Positions 52,252-61,343 of a stretch of 64,000 nt of DNA are shown piece after piece. Position numbers and translations under genes: made by a program. Below the pieces are notes generated by a model. That model was not told the DNA's origin. It did no database searches and was given only the letters and a program-made list of their open reading frames with translations. Source of the stretch: Vulcanisaeta moutnovskia 768-28. Its GTDB lineage: Archaea > Thermoproteota > Thermoprotei > Thermoproteales > Thermocladiaceae. The stretch spans positions 682,001-746,000 of the forward strand of contig NC_015151.1 in the NCBI RefSeq assembly GCF_000190315.1, given 5' to 3'. Each line of letters begins with the position of its first letter. Within the stretch, counting starts at the first letter, position 1.

Positions 52252-55179
52252 GTGTTTGTGGGTTTTGATTTGAGGGATGTTGGTGGTGTTAGGACTAAGT
52301 TGTTTTATCTTGAGGCGGCTTCCATAATGGGTGTTGATGTTGTTAATCTCGAGGCTTGTGGTGGTGCTCTCTGCAGCTCTGTTGTGGTTAGGGATTTTGG
52401 TGAGCCTTGGTTTTTCGTTGATGTTGTTGGTGAGGGTACCCTGAGGGTTGATGATCTTCAGTTTGCGGTTTTTAATTACGGTGATGAGGGTGAGAGTAGG
52501 TGGGTTAGGGCTTCCCCGGGTAGGCATTCCCTATCGCTTGTTTTGTCCCCTGTTAGGATGTTTGGTGAGCGTAAGGTTAGTTTCAATGGTATGTACGTTG
52601 TCTATAGGGAGCCTTCACTATTTAACTTCGTCCTGAGGGCTAAGTTACTACTTGATGTTGCTGATGCCTTTGATGACCTTAGGCTTGACTACCTCAGGGT
52701 GCTTAATGAGGCCCTTGACGCCGTTCCTCTGGATTCCATGGCCAATTGGCAGTTGGAGTTCGCGGTTAGAGGGCATATTGTTGAGCCACCGGGCTTTGTT
52801 AGGGCCTTATTTAATTACTACGATTCTAAGGAGCTCACGCACCTAAGGCCTCCGGACTTCAACGAGCTCAGTAAGGCTGCTAAGGAGGGTTTGAGGATTC
52901 TTGAGGAGGGTATTGAGGAGTTGAGAGTTAGGAGGGGTCATAGGGGCGTCGTGTACGTGGCCGGCCACGCGCACATAGACCTTGGTTGGCTGTGGAGTAG
53001 GGACGTGACTAGGGAGAAGATTAGGAGGACTGTTATTAATGTCCTATCACTGCTCCAGTCATACCCGGAGCTAACATTCCTAGTCTCAAACATGGCTTAC
53101 CTGAAGTGGCTTAGTGAGGATAAGGATTTATGGTCTAGGATTAAGGACGCCATTAAGGCGGGCAGAGTAATACCAATCGGCGGTATGTGGGTTGAAAGCG
53201 ACACTAACTTGCCTGGCGGTGAATCCCTAGCTAGGCAGTTCCTTTATGGACAGAGGTTCCTACTCAAGGAGTTTGGGTTCACGACGGAGATTGGTTGGTT
53301 ACCGGACACCTTTGGGTTCCCAGCATCACTACCGCAAATACTAAGGAAGGCTGGTATCAAGGTGTTCTTTGAGCATAAGATGTATTGGAACACGGTTAAT
53401 AAGTTCCCATACTCCGTATTCCTGTGGGAGGGTATTGATGGCTCAGTGATACCAACAATAAACTACGCAACCTACGGCGCAGACCTAACACCGAGACAAA
53501 TAGCGAGGGCCTGGTCAGACCACACAAGCCCTGAGCTCCCCGCCTTCCTACCCTTTGGTAAGGGTGATGGTGGTGGTGGACCAACCTGGCTAATGCTCGA
53601 GAGGTATGGAGCATATAGGGATTTACCAGGTATGCCGAGACTCGTGATGGGTAATTTAAAGGACCTGGTTAATAAGGTTGTTAAGGACTGTTCACTACCC
53701 AGGTGGAGAGGCGAGTTATATCTTGAAATCCATAGGGGTGTCTATACGAATGGCATTAGGCTTAAGCAGTTGGTTAGGATTCTCGAAACTAAGCTCAGGG
53801 AGTTAGAAGCACTGAGTGTGGTTGTTGGTGTTCATAAAAATTATGAGGAGCTTTGGTATCCACTCCTTGAGGCTGAGTATCATGATCCGATGGGTGCCAC
53901 ATCCACTAAGGCTGTTTATGATGAAATCATTAATGAGCTCGAGGAGGATTTGAGGAAGGTTAATAATGAATTAATGAATGTGCTCAGGAATGTTCTTGGT
54001 ACAGGTTCCCTCACGACCATTATTAATTCATTACCTTGGTCTCGCAGAGAGCTGGTAATGACTAAGGAGGAATTAGGCGGTGTACCTATGCAGAAGGTTG
54101 ATGAAGGTTACCTAGCCCTTGTTAGCATTCCCGCTCTAGGTTGGAAATCCTTTGAGGTTGGTGATGGTGTTTCCTCTGGTGATGTTAATGTTGGTGGTGA
54201 CTATATTGAGAACTCAATGATTAAGGTTGTCTTTAACGACTCACTTAAAATCTACGATAAAGAAGTCAAAAGATGGGCAATTGAAGAAGGTAATCTAGTG
54301 GTTTGTGAGGATATACCGAGTCGCTGGGATGGTTGGGATATAGAGGCTTACTATAAGAGGGTTTGTAGAAAGTTGAAGCCAATTGGCTTTAGTATTGTGG
54401 AGAGAGGACCGCTAAGAGGTTGTATCGAGGTTAATTATAAGTTTAGGGACTCAAGTATTAAGCAGAGGATTTGCGTAAGTGCCTTCAATAGGCGTGTTGA
54501 TGTTGAAAATGAGGTTGATTGGAAAGAGAGACTTACGTTACTCAAGGCTGTGTATAAACTCGGTTTATTCGGGCATAATGCATCATTTGAGATACCCTAC
54601 GGCGTGATAAGCAGACCAACAAGACCAAGTAATACCTGGGAGGTTGCCAAGTTCGAGGTGCCAGCTTTGCGTTGGGTTGATGTTTGGGACCCGGATTATG
54701 GCGTTGCGATTATTAATGATGGTAGACAGGGTTACTCCGTTGAGGAGAATACGGTATCAATAACATTACTCAGGTCACCGATTTATCCAAACCCATTCCT
54801 TGATTATGGACATAGTAAATTCACATACGCCATATACCCACACCCAGGTGATTGGAGGATCGCCCAAATTCCTAGGAGAGCCTATGAATTCAATCAACCA
54901 CTAATTATTGTTGAGAATACGAGTGGCGGTGAATCATCCTTCCTCGAAATTACAAACCCAGCGGTAATGCTTGAGGCACTTAAGTGGGGTGAGGACTCTG
55001 GTATAGTCATGAGGCTTTATGAGACCTACGGCATCAATACCTGCACAGAGGTTAAGGGTTCTATACGTGGTGATGGTGTTGAGACTGACCTAATTGAGTT
55101 AGGTGATTACGGAACTACTGATATAAGTAACCTATGCTTTAGGCCGTATGAGATCAAGACGGTACTCATTAGTTCATGA
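52252..55179 (+). CDS. GH38 alpha-mannosidase
   Basis: About 975 residues. The GH38 catalytic domain starts near residue 240 with AGHAHIDLGWLW (zinc ligands His and Asp), continues GGMWVESDTNLPGGESLARQF, and has the nucleophile Asp in IGWLPDTFGFPASLPQIL. A helical bundle and C-terminal beta-sandwich (about 560-975) complete the family layout. It releases mannose from alpha-linked mannans or glycans. No signal peptide is seen, so it is probably cytoplasmic. Its start is uncertain by a few codons. Confidence 0.9.
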   Translation: MFVGFDLRDVGGVRTKLFYLEAASIMGVDVVNLEACGGALCSSVVVRDFGEPWFFVDVVGEGTLRVDDLQFAVFNYGDEGESRWVRASPGRHSLSLVLSPVRMFGERKVSFNGMYVVYREPSLFNFVLRAKLLLDVADAFDDLRLDYLRVLNEALDAVPLDSMANWQLEFAVRGHIVEPPGFVRALFNYYDSKELTHLRPPDFNELSKAAKEGLRILEEGIEELRVRRGHRGVVYVAGHAHIDLGWLWSRDVTREKIRRTVINVLSLLQSYPELTFLVSNMAYLKWLSEDKDLWSRIKDAIKAGRVIPIGGMWVESDTNLPGGESLARQFLYGQRFLLKEFGFTTEIGWLPDTFGFPASLPQILRKAGIKVFFEHKMYWNTVNKFPYSVFLWEGIDGSVIPTINYATYGADLTPRQIARAWSDHTSPELPAFLPFGKGDGGGGPTWLMLERYGAYRDLPGMPRLVMGNLKDLVNKVVKDCSLPRWRGELYLEIHRGVYTNGIRLKQLVRILETKLRELEALSVVVGVHKNYEELWYPLLEAEYHDPMGATSTKAVYDEIINELEEDLRKVNNELMNVLRNVLGTGSLTTIINSLPWSRRELVMTKEELGGVPMQKVDEGYLALVSIPALGWKSFEVGDGVSSGDVNVGGDYIENSMIKVVFNDSLKIYDKEVKRWAIEEGNLVVCEDIPSRWDGWDIEAYYKRVCRKLKPIGFSIVERGPLRGCIEVNYKFRDSSIKQRICVSAFNRRVDVENEVDWKERLTLLKAVYKLGLFGHNASFEIPYGVISRPTRPSNTWEVAKFEVPALRWVDVWDPDYGVAIINDGRQGYSVEENTVSITLLRSPIYPNPFLDYGHSKFTYAIYPHPGDWRIAQIPRRAYEFNQPLIIVENTSGGESSFLEITNPAVMLEALKWGEDSGIVMRLYETYGINTCTEVKGSIRGDGVETDLIELGDYGTTDISNLCFRPYEIKTVLISS

Positions 55180-55255
55180 CAAAAAGATTGACAAGTCTCG
55201 TCCCTTCTAGGGGTGGGGTTGGGTTTTTTAAGCTACTGCCTGCTACCTCTGTAGT

Positions 55256-55390
55256 ATGCCTGCTACTGAGCCGATTAGGGTTAGTAGGGAGGTTAAGGAG
55301 GAGTTGAGGAAGTTGAAGGTCCACCCTAGGGAGACCTATGATGATGTGATTAGGAGACTCATTGAGGTGTATAAGAAATGCCAACAATGA
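55256..55390 (+). CDS. Ribbon-helix-helix protein, VapB-like
   Basis: 44 residues. IRVSREVKEELRKLKVHP forms the strand-helix and ETYDDVIRRLIEVYKK the second helix of an RHH fold. Related small genes are antitoxins or repressors. It overlaps the start of tnpB by 13 bp, so the two are probably co-expressed, and it may control the element (inference). No toxin is adjacent. Confidence 0.75.
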   Translation: MPATEPIRVSREVKEELRKLKVHPRETYDDVIRRLIEVYKKCQQ

Positions 55391-56709
55391 AGAGGACTAA
55401 TGTGGTTAAACTCGCCGTGGATAGGAATACCCACGGGAAGCTTAGGGAGCTAGCCGTAATAACCGCGAAGTGTTGGAATGAGGTGAACTGGTTAAGAATG
55501 CAGCAGTTCAAGGAGGGGGAGAGGGTTGATTTTGCTAGGACAGAAAGGGAGGTCTACGAGAAGTACAAACATGTTCTGAAAGTTAATGCTCAGCAGGTTG
55601 CTAGGAAGAATGCTGAGGACTGGAGGAGCTTCTTCTCATTAATCAGGGAAAAGGAGGAGGGGAAATTACCAAAGTGGTTCAAACCTAGACCTCCAGGGTA
55701 CTGGAAGGATGAGGATGGAAATTATAGGTTAATCATCCTCATTAGGAATGATAGGTATGTTGTCGATGAGACTAATCAAGTTATTCACCTCAAGGACTTC
55801 AAGTTGGCCCTAAGGTTTAAAGGGAGGCTGAGGTGGCGTGGGAGGCAGGGTAGGCTTGAGATTCATTATGATGAGGCTAGGAGGGCTTGGTACGCACACA
55901 TACCTGTTGAGTTGGGGAATACCGTGAAGGCTAAAGGCAATTTAAGGGCTTCTGTGGATCTGGGGATTGTTAATTTAGCAACGGTTTATGTTGAGGATGG
56001 TTCTTGGTACCTCTTCAAGGGTGGTGGTGTTCTCTCTCGATACGAGTATTACAGTAAGAGGATTAGTTCAATTCAAAAGGTTTTGGCTAGGCATGGGCAG
56101 GGGAGTGGTAGGAGGCTTAAACTGCTTTATGATAAGAGGAGGAGGTTCCTGAAACATGCCTTGAACAGCATGGTTAGGAGGATTATGAATATCTTGATAG
56201 AGAAGGGAGTAGGTGAAGTCATTGTGGGGTATCCTAAGGAGATATTGCGGAACCACGGCAATAAGTTGACTGTTAACTTCTGGAACTACAACTACATCAT
56301 TAGGCGTTTCAGGGAGATTGGGGAGGAGTTGGGCATTAGGATTGCCACAGTTAATGAGGCGAATACCTCAAAAACATGCTCCCTGTGCGGGGAGACCCAT
56401 GAGAGTGGGCGTATCCACCGTGGCTTGTTTAAGTGTCCCCGCACGGGGAAGGTAATAAACGCAGACTTGAACGCCGCGATAAACATCCTAAGCCTACATA
56501 GCCCCAAGTCCCTGGCCAGTGCCAGGGATAGGGGTAATGGGCTGAAGACCCAGCCCGTGGTCTACCGCTGGACGAGCGGAGCGGGGTGGCTGAAGGCCAC
56601 CAGCAATGAAGCAATGAGGATGAAGGCGGCAAACCACAAACCAATGAACCACCCTGAGAAAACCCACACCCTCCAGGGCGGGAAGGAGGTCAGATTGATG
56701 GACTTATGA
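55378..56709 (+). CDS. tnpB: TnpB, IS605-family RNA-guided nuclease-like, atypical active site
   Basis: 443 residues. The RuvC-I Asp is in ASVDLGIVNLATVY. RuvC-II reads EVIVGYPKEI, with Gly where most TnpB have the catalytic Glu. RuvC-III Asp is in INADLNAAINIL. The zinc ribbon has CSLCGETH then KCPRTGK, so the fourth Cys is Thr. TnpB proteins use an RNA from the element's right end to cut DNA. Here activity is uncertain, and a neighbouring Glu (in PKEI or NEANTSK) could substitute. The C-terminal 60 residues are probably right-end sequence read through. Confidence 0.88.
   Translation: MPTMKRTNVVKLAVDRNTHGKLRELAVITAKCWNEVNWLRMQQFKEGERVDFARTEREVYEKYKHVLKVNAQQVARKNAEDWRSFFSLIREKEEGKLPKWFKPRPPGYWKDEDGNYRLIILIRNDRYVVDETNQVIHLKDFKLALRFKGRLRWRGRQGRLEIHYDEARRAWYAHIPVELGNTVKAKGNLRASVDLGIVNLATVYVEDGSWYLFKGGGVLSRYEYYSKRISSIQKVLARHGQGSGRRLKLLYDKRRRFLKHALNSMVRRIMNILIEKGVGEVIVGYPKEILRNHGNKLTVNFWNYNYIIRRFREIGEELGIRIATVNEANTSKTCSLCGETHESGRIHRGLFKCPRTGKVINADLNAAINILSLHSPKSLASARDRGNGLKTQPVVYRWTSGAGWLKATSNEAMRMKAANHKPMNHPEKTHTLQGGKEVRLMDL
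56539..56601 (+). ncRNA. Candidate right-end guide RNA (reRNA/omega RNA) hairpins
   Basis: Two perfect stems (GGGCTG/CAGCCC and GGTGGC/GCCACC) lie in the 3' part of tnpB, where TnpB guide RNA scaffolds are normally encoded. They are visible in the sequence; the function is inferred from the IS605 family. The guide itself would be whatever follows the element's right end, here the Sm gene. Confidence 0.35.
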
Positions 56710-56920
56710 ACAATACTGTGTCGCCTCTAATAATCATTAAACCGCTCTTAACCCCACCCTTTGGGTTTATCTCCTCCGTATTCGTTAATAGTAGGTTTAG
56801 GTGTTGGTCATAACCAACCAGTACACCCCTGATTTCTGTTCCGTTTCTCAGCTTCACAAGTATTACCTTATTCAGGTTTTTCTGTAACTCCTCATTAACT
56901 ATTTCCATGCAGCGAGGCAT
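56690..56920 (-). CDS. Sm-like archaeal protein (SmAP)
   Basis: 76 residues. Sm1 motif VILVKLRNGTEIRGVLVGYDQHLNLLL and Sm2 motif GLMIIRGDTVLFISP form the small heptameric RNA-binding fold. ATG 56920 is 26 bp from a TATA box (leaderless). The last six codons overlap tnpB, so the element's insertion may have rewritten the C-terminus. In many archaea this gene is followed by rpl37e; here rpl37e is divergent. Confidence 0.92.
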   Translation of the reverse strand: MPRCMEIVNEELQKNLNKVILVKLRNGTEIRGVLVGYDQHLNLLLTNTEEINPKGGVKSGLMIIRGDTVLFISPSI

Positions 56921-56942
56921 TGCGGTTAATCCCTCAAACCTT

Positions 56943-56950
56943 ATTTTAAA
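56943..56950 (-). promoter_or_regulatory. TATA box of the Sm gene
   Basis: On the minus strand this reads TTTAAAAT, 26 bp before ATG 56920. Confidence 0.55.
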
Positions 56951-57191
56951 GGTTAATCTTTACGAGACATCATGCAATAAACCGACAGGCTTTTTCCATG
57001 TAGGAGATTATTTGAGGAGGTCTAGTGAAGCGTACCGAAGACTCTTTTTCATGATTTACCGCTGAGTAAATAGGGTGAGGTAAAGCATTAACGTATATAA
57101 GCAATGAGATGGTAAATTGATGAAATACCCGTGATTGAATGTCGGAAGTTAAATTTATTAAGCAAGGAGAAAATGCCTTGGTTCAGGAATT

Positions 57192-57380
57192 ATGGGAAAG
57201 GGAACGCCCTCATTTGGAAGGATGAATAAGGGTTGGACACACATTAGATGCCCAAGGTGCGGTAGGCATGCATACAACCCAGTGAAGGGCTACTGCGCAG
57301 CCTGCGGTTGGGGAAGGTCAAAGAAGATAAGGCGTTATGCTTGGCAGAATAAGAAGGTGAATAAGGTTAGAGTTCGTTAA
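57192..57380 (+). CDS. rpl37e: 50S ribosomal protein L37e
   Basis: 62 residues. The N-terminus [17 protein letters not shown] and a zinc ribbon with [11 protein letters not shown] and CAACGWG are diagnostic. A TATA-like aaatttatta near 57152 lies about 35 bp upstream. The 3' end overlaps the convergent metallohydrolase by 4 bp. Confidence 0.95.
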   Translation: MGKGTPSFGRMNKGWTHIRCPRCGRHAYNPVKGYCAACGWGRSKKIRRYAWQNKKVNKVRVR

Positions 57381-58330
57381 TCCTCATTCTCATCCTTAAC
57401 TCCCCTGAATTGTTTAAGGTAATCCTTTGGTGGTGGTTCAGCGGCATATAGTTCTTTTCTCATTGCCTCGAGTAATTCATCTTCACGATCAAGCATTCCA
57501 GCGTATGTTATTATCGAAATATTATACTTAGATGCATCCTCAAACAAGGCCTTCAATGCATTCCTCCAATTCAACTCTCTTAATGTATGGTGGGCTATAA
57601 CTAACCTATCAAGGAAGCCTGCCCTTAAAATGCTCATGAGGTTTCTCAGTGCATTGTTAAGGTAATCCTCGCCGAAACCCTTTCTCGATAGATAAAGGGG
57701 TGGTCCACCGACTATTAATGTCTGTGGTCTTATAGCCATTATGTAATTAACGGCTAATTGTGAGACTGGACCCTCCACATCAGGCATAAAGGTTAATGAC
57801 TCATCGTTATTAATTATTGTAATGGCTATTACCTTGCCTGTTCTTGCATTATCTTCACCATGCGGTAGGGATTGTGATATCACAAGCTTTGTGGAGCCTA
57901 TGGTGAGTTCCCTACCATCAACAAACATTATTTCACGTACTAAGCCTTCAATGGCCCTTCTCAAGCCGTAATAACGCCTTCTTTGGCTCCAATTTTCATC
58001 ATCAGGTGACTTTAGTAATAATACCTTGTTACTATATATTTTCCTGTAGCTTTCGTTTGTAGTACCCATGTAAATACTTGGGTAAGGTACTGTGAAGTGA
58101 TCACGATGATAATGACTAATGAATACATAATTAGTCTCCTCTGAATATCTCTCAAGTATACTCCTTAATGTCCTAACTCTCTCTAGCTCACGGGGGTGTG
58201 GCGGTAAGCCAAATCTATTTGGTGAGAGACTAATACCTGGATCTAGGAGTATGGACAGGTCTCTAGTCTTTATGAACATGGCCATTGACCTAACCCCAAG
58301 TGATTCCTCGGCTATTGGTATTACATCCAT
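57377..58330 (-). CDS. Metallo-beta-lactamase-fold hydrolase (UPF0282-like)
   Basis: 317 residues. The metal site HYHRDH is in [13 protein letters not shown] (about residues 77-82), with further ligands in [19 protein letters not shown] and [10 protein letters not shown]. The order and spacing resemble UPF0282 proteins, conserved in archaea but of unknown substrate. The C-terminal tail is charged and low in conservation. It diverges from the next gene over a 53-bp gap. Confidence 0.8.
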   Translation of the reverse strand: MDVIPIAEESLGVRSMAMFIKTRDLSILLDPGISLSPNRFGLPPHPRELERVRTLRSILERYSEETNYVFISHYHRDHFTVPYPSIYMGTTNESYRKIYSNKVLLLKSPDDENWSQRRRYYGLRRAIEGLVREIMFVDGRELTIGSTKLVISQSLPHGEDNARTGKVIAITIINNDESLTFMPDVEGPVSQLAVNYIMAIRPQTLIVGGPPLYLSRKGFGEDYLNNALRNLMSILRAGFLDRLVIAHHTLRELNWRNALKALFEDASKYNISIITYAGMLDREDELLEAMRKELYAAEPPPKDYLKQFRGVKDENED

Positions 58331-58383
58331 TAAGTGATTAATGTATGAAAGATTTATAATATATTCAGTTCACACTATATTTA

Positions 58384-58983
58384 GTGGATGGCATTAGACT
58401 TGGTTTTGTAGGTAAGTCATCCACTTGGAATGTACTTAGAGGACTTGTGTTTCCTGAACATGTGTTATTGAGGTATGTGGGTAATGAGGAGGATTGTTTG
58501 GGGCTTGATTTAGTCATTGTTGAGAGATATATGGCGGACCTGGTTCACTGTCCAAGGACTCTCATATTAAGTGATTTAAGCGTTGATGGTATTATTGAGG
58601 CAATAATTAAGGGATTGAGACTTAATGAGTTAAACATTGGTATTGACATGGGGAACTCTAGGTGCGGTGTTATTATTCTCATTAATGAATTACCCGTAAT
58701 TCACGTAACGCTAGGCTTCATTAGGCTCATCAGGATAATAAGAAGATTATCTAGGCAATTAACCATTAACTTAATAATTGGTACTAGTCCAGGTGTTTCA
58801 TCGCTCGTTAAGGACTTCCTGAACTCACTGAGTGATGTTAATATTAGGATTAGGGTAATTGATGAGGGTATTGTTAATGGAAAGAAGGATATGTTTAAGT
58901 ATAGGTATCCGTACTTAACGCTTGATGAGCTTGACGGGTTGATTTACGCATATGCGGGTCTTGCCATGAATGTTTACGAGTAG
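58384..58983 (+). CDS. Hypothetical protein, RNase H-like fold suspected
   Basis: 199 residues, unknown family. IGIDMGNSRCGVIILINELPVIHV (about 95-118) reads as the Asp-bearing first three strands of an RNase H-like fold. NLIIGTSPGVSSL and LDELDGLIYAYAGL supply later strand and acidic positions. Inference by eye only. GTG start, about 25 bp from a TATA-like ttataata near 58357. Confidence 0.45.
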   Translation: MDGIRLGFVGKSSTWNVLRGLVFPEHVLLRYVGNEEDCLGLDLVIVERYMADLVHCPRTLILSDLSVDGIIEAIIKGLRLNELNIGIDMGNSRCGVIILINELPVIHVTLGFIRLIRIIRRLSRQLTINLIIGTSPGVSSLVKDFLNSLSDVNIRIRVIDEGIVNGKKDMFKYRYPYLTLDELDGLIYAYAGLAMNVYE

Positions 58984-59083
58984 TGTTTCCTTATCGCTGG
59001 ACTTGTATCTATGTATTATATACATATTACCTGTGTAATCTTCAAAGAGCATCATTAATTTACTGTGTATAGTGATAGTAATT

Positions 59084-59095
59084 CTTATAAAATAA
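59084..59095 (+). promoter_or_regulatory. TATA box of the small zinc-ribbon gene
   Basis: CTTATAAAATAA, centred 25 bp before ATG 59115. It supports this short gene as real and leaderless. Confidence 0.55.
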
Positions 59096-59114
59096 TCATA
59101 ATGAGGAATGCTGT

Positions 59115-59273
59115 ATGCCAATAATCATTAAGTGCCACTCCTGTGGCTTTACCTTTTATGGTGATCAACAACTTAAGAGTATTGACGAGGTACTTAGGCA
59201 ATGGGGTTATAGATGCCCTGTTTGCCTAAGTCCGTTAAATAAGTCGCCAATTTCAATGCGTGTTAGAGGATAA
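59115..59273 (+). CDS. Small zinc-ribbon protein
   Basis: 52 residues with two CxxC pairs (KCHSCGFTFYG and YRCPVCLSP) about 30 residues apart, the pattern of a rubredoxin-knuckle zinc ribbon. Function unknown. It has its own promoter and precedes the DUF354 gene. Confidence 0.7.
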   Translation: MPIIIKCHSCGFTFYGDQQLKSIDEVLRQWGYRCPVCLSPLNKSPISMRVRG

Positions 59274-59330
59274 ATTATCAAAGCAACCTGCACTAAAATT
59301 AAAATAGGCTTATTAACTGTGTCTTTAGAC

Positions 59331-60401
59331 ATGGTAATTAAGGCATGGTTTGATGCATTAACGGCTAAGCAAGCCAGGATAGTGGCTGTACTGGGCATGG
59401 AGGGCAGAAGACATGATATAGATTTTATAATAACATGTAGGAGATACGATTATGTGGAAGAGGTTTTGGACATGTTCAATCTTCACTATGAATGCGTTGG
59501 TTACCATGGCGAGAGTCCTAGGGAGAAATTGATAAGGGGTATTGAGAGACAAATAGCATTACTTGATGTAATTAGGGACTTTGATGTGCATGTTTCATTA
59601 ACATCACCTGACGCAGTTAGGGTGGCCTTCGGTTTAGGTAAGCCAATAATAGCATTAACGGATACGGCTCACTCATACTTTGTCAATAAACTAACACTGC
59701 CGTTAGCCAATACTATAATAGCGCCCTCGGCAATTCCCATGAGTGAGTGGTCTCGTTATGTATCCAGTGCCGAGATTGATAAGATTAGGGCCTTTGATGG
59801 CATATTTGAGCTAATGTGGATTAACAGGTTTAAACCCACTGGAGACTCAATTGCTAGGCTTGGGATTAGGAGTAAGGAATTCGTTGTTATTAGGTTTGAG
59901 GAGTCAAGGGCGTCCTATTACGGTTATGGTGATAGATCACGATTGCTAATTAGGATGGCCAAAAGCATACTTGAGAGGGGTTATTACGTGGTCATGTTTC
60001 CGAGATACCCATACCAGGAGGAGTTGATAAAGTCAGAGCTAGGCTTATTCCTGAGACTTGGTAAGTTAATAATTCCTAAAAACATGAGACTTGATGGTAT
60101 TGACTTGTCATGGCATGCAAGGTTAGTAATCACTGGTGGTTCAACAATGGCGCATGAAGCCGCATTACTAGGTACACCAGCCATTAGTTACTTCCCACAG
60201 CATTACTATATAGATGATTACCTAATAAATAAGGGATTGCCGCTGTATAGGTGCGTCGATGAGGATTGCCTAAATGTGCTTGAATCTGTTCTTAGGGCTG
60301 ATATTACGCATGTGGATACGAATTCCGTATTAAGCAGGATGGAAGACCCAACAAGGCTTATTATTAATGAGATAAAGAGGCTCGTAAATGAGGGTAAGTA
60401 A
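59331..60401 (+). CDS. DUF354 family protein, GT-B glycosyltransferase-like
   Basis: About 356 residues. WFDALTAKQARIVAVLG at the N-terminus and LVITGGSTMAHEAALLGTPAISYFP near residue 265 match DUF354, a family related to GT-B glycosyltransferases such as the UDP-GlcNAc 2-epimerase fold. Placement before an NDP-sugar epimerase and a GlcNAc-1-P transferase-like gene supports glycan assembly. ATG 59331 is about 28 bp from a TATA-like aaattaaaat; GTG 59319 is too close. Confidence 0.75.
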   Translation: MVIKAWFDALTAKQARIVAVLGMEGRRHDIDFIITCRRYDYVEEVLDMFNLHYECVGYHGESPREKLIRGIERQIALLDVIRDFDVHVSLTSPDAVRVAFGLGKPIIALTDTAHSYFVNKLTLPLANTIIAPSAIPMSEWSRYVSSAEIDKIRAFDGIFELMWINRFKPTGDSIARLGIRSKEFVVIRFEESRASYYGYGDRSRLLIRMAKSILERGYYVVMFPRYPYQEELIKSELGLFLRLGKLIIPKNMRLDGIDLSWHARLVITGGSTMAHEAALLGTPAISYFPQHYYIDDYLINKGLPLYRCVDEDCLNVLESVLRADITHVDTNSVLSRMEDPTRLIINEIKRLVNEGK

Positions 60402-60461
60402 GTATTAATGGTATTTTCAGTGGGTAATTATTATTAAGGTAATCCTATAGTCGGTGATCCG

Positions 60462-61343
60462 ATGAAAATTTTAGTAACTGGTTCCTCAGGGTTCTTAGGA
60501 AGAAACTTGGTTAATTGCATGAGGGCTAGGGGTTACGATGCGCATGGCCTTGATATGGTTAAGGCTGAGACCACGGATTACATGGTTGATATAACGAGGA
60601 GGGATGATGTTATTGGGCTTTCTAAGGAGGGTTTTGATGCTGTAATTCACCTAGCGGCTTTCCCAAATCCAAGATCGTTCATAAACGCAGGCGCACTTAA
60701 GGGTCTTGATGTTAATGTTGTTGGTACTATAAATGTATTGGAACTTACGAGGATTCTAAATGCAAGGTTCTTGCTATACTCAACATCTAATGTTTATGGT
60801 AAGCCCCTTAAACTACCCGTCATGGAGGATGACCCATTAAGGCCATTTGAGGGTTATGGTTGGAGTAAGGTTGCTGCGGAGGCTGTTTCAATGTCATACC
60901 AAGTTGTTCATAAGGTGCCTGTGACAATATTTAGGTTATGGAAGCCCTATGGTCCCTATGATAATGGTGTTGTTGGTATATTCATAACAAAGGCGTTCAA
61001 GAATGAGGATTTAGTGGTAAATAATGGCGGTGCTGATACCACTGACTTTCTCTATGTTGAGGATCTATGTGATGCAACGGAGCTAGCGCTTAGGAAGGAC
61101 GAAGCCATTGGTCAAGCTTTCAATATAGGATTTGGTGTTGAAACGTCTATATTGGATCTCGCCAAGGCAATAATTAAGTTGGTTGGTTCCAGTTCTAGGA
61201 TTAATGTGCAGCCGAGAACTGCCGAACCATTTAGGAGCTACCCAGACATTAGTAAGGCCATGAGGGTTCTAGGGTTCAAGCCTAAATATGACTTATTCAG
61301 TGGGTTGAGGGCCACCATAGATTGGTTTAGGCGAAATCCATGA
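60462..61343 (+). CDS. NAD-dependent nucleotide-sugar epimerase/dehydratase
   Basis: 293 residues, extended SDR. NAD loop VTGSSGFLGRNLV (6-18), LLYSTSNVYG (active Ser/Thr region), and the catalytic Tyr-x3-Lys in FEGYGWSKVAAE. It probably acts on UDP-glucose or a similar sugar nucleotide. The stop overlaps the next ATG in an ATGA junction. Confidence 0.85.
   Translation: MKILVTGSSGFLGRNLVNCMRARGYDAHGLDMVKAETTDYMVDITRRDDVIGLSKEGFDAVIHLAAFPNPRSFINAGALKGLDVNVVGTINVLELTRILNARFLLYSTSNVYGKPLKLPVMEDDPLRPFEGYGWSKVAAEAVSMSYQVVHKVPVTIFRLWKPYGPYDNGVVGIFITKAFKNEDLVVNNGGADTTDFLYVEDLCDATELALRKDEAIGQAFNIGFGVETSILDLAKAIIKLVGSSSRINVQPRTAEPFRSYPDISKAMRVLGFKPKYDLFSGLRATIDWFRRNP

Larger units (their letters stand above)
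55180..56700 (+). mobile_element. IS200/IS605-like element, TnpB-only with RHH gene
   Basis: An element carrying a ribbon-helix-helix gene and tnpB but no TnpA transposase. The left boundary is uncertain, with a GC-rich imperfect hairpin near 55199-55215. The right part has the perfect hairpins GGGCTG/CAGCCC (56539-56556) and GGTGGC/GCCACC (56585-56601) and ends near the last codons of the Sm gene. Boundaries are approximate. It would need a helper transposase to move. Confidence 0.65.

Noticed and set aside
57000-57185. C/D box RNA upstream of rpl37e
   Set aside because: ATGATT, CTGA and TTGATGA words occur, but spacing does not form a C-guide-D' or C'-guide-D unit.
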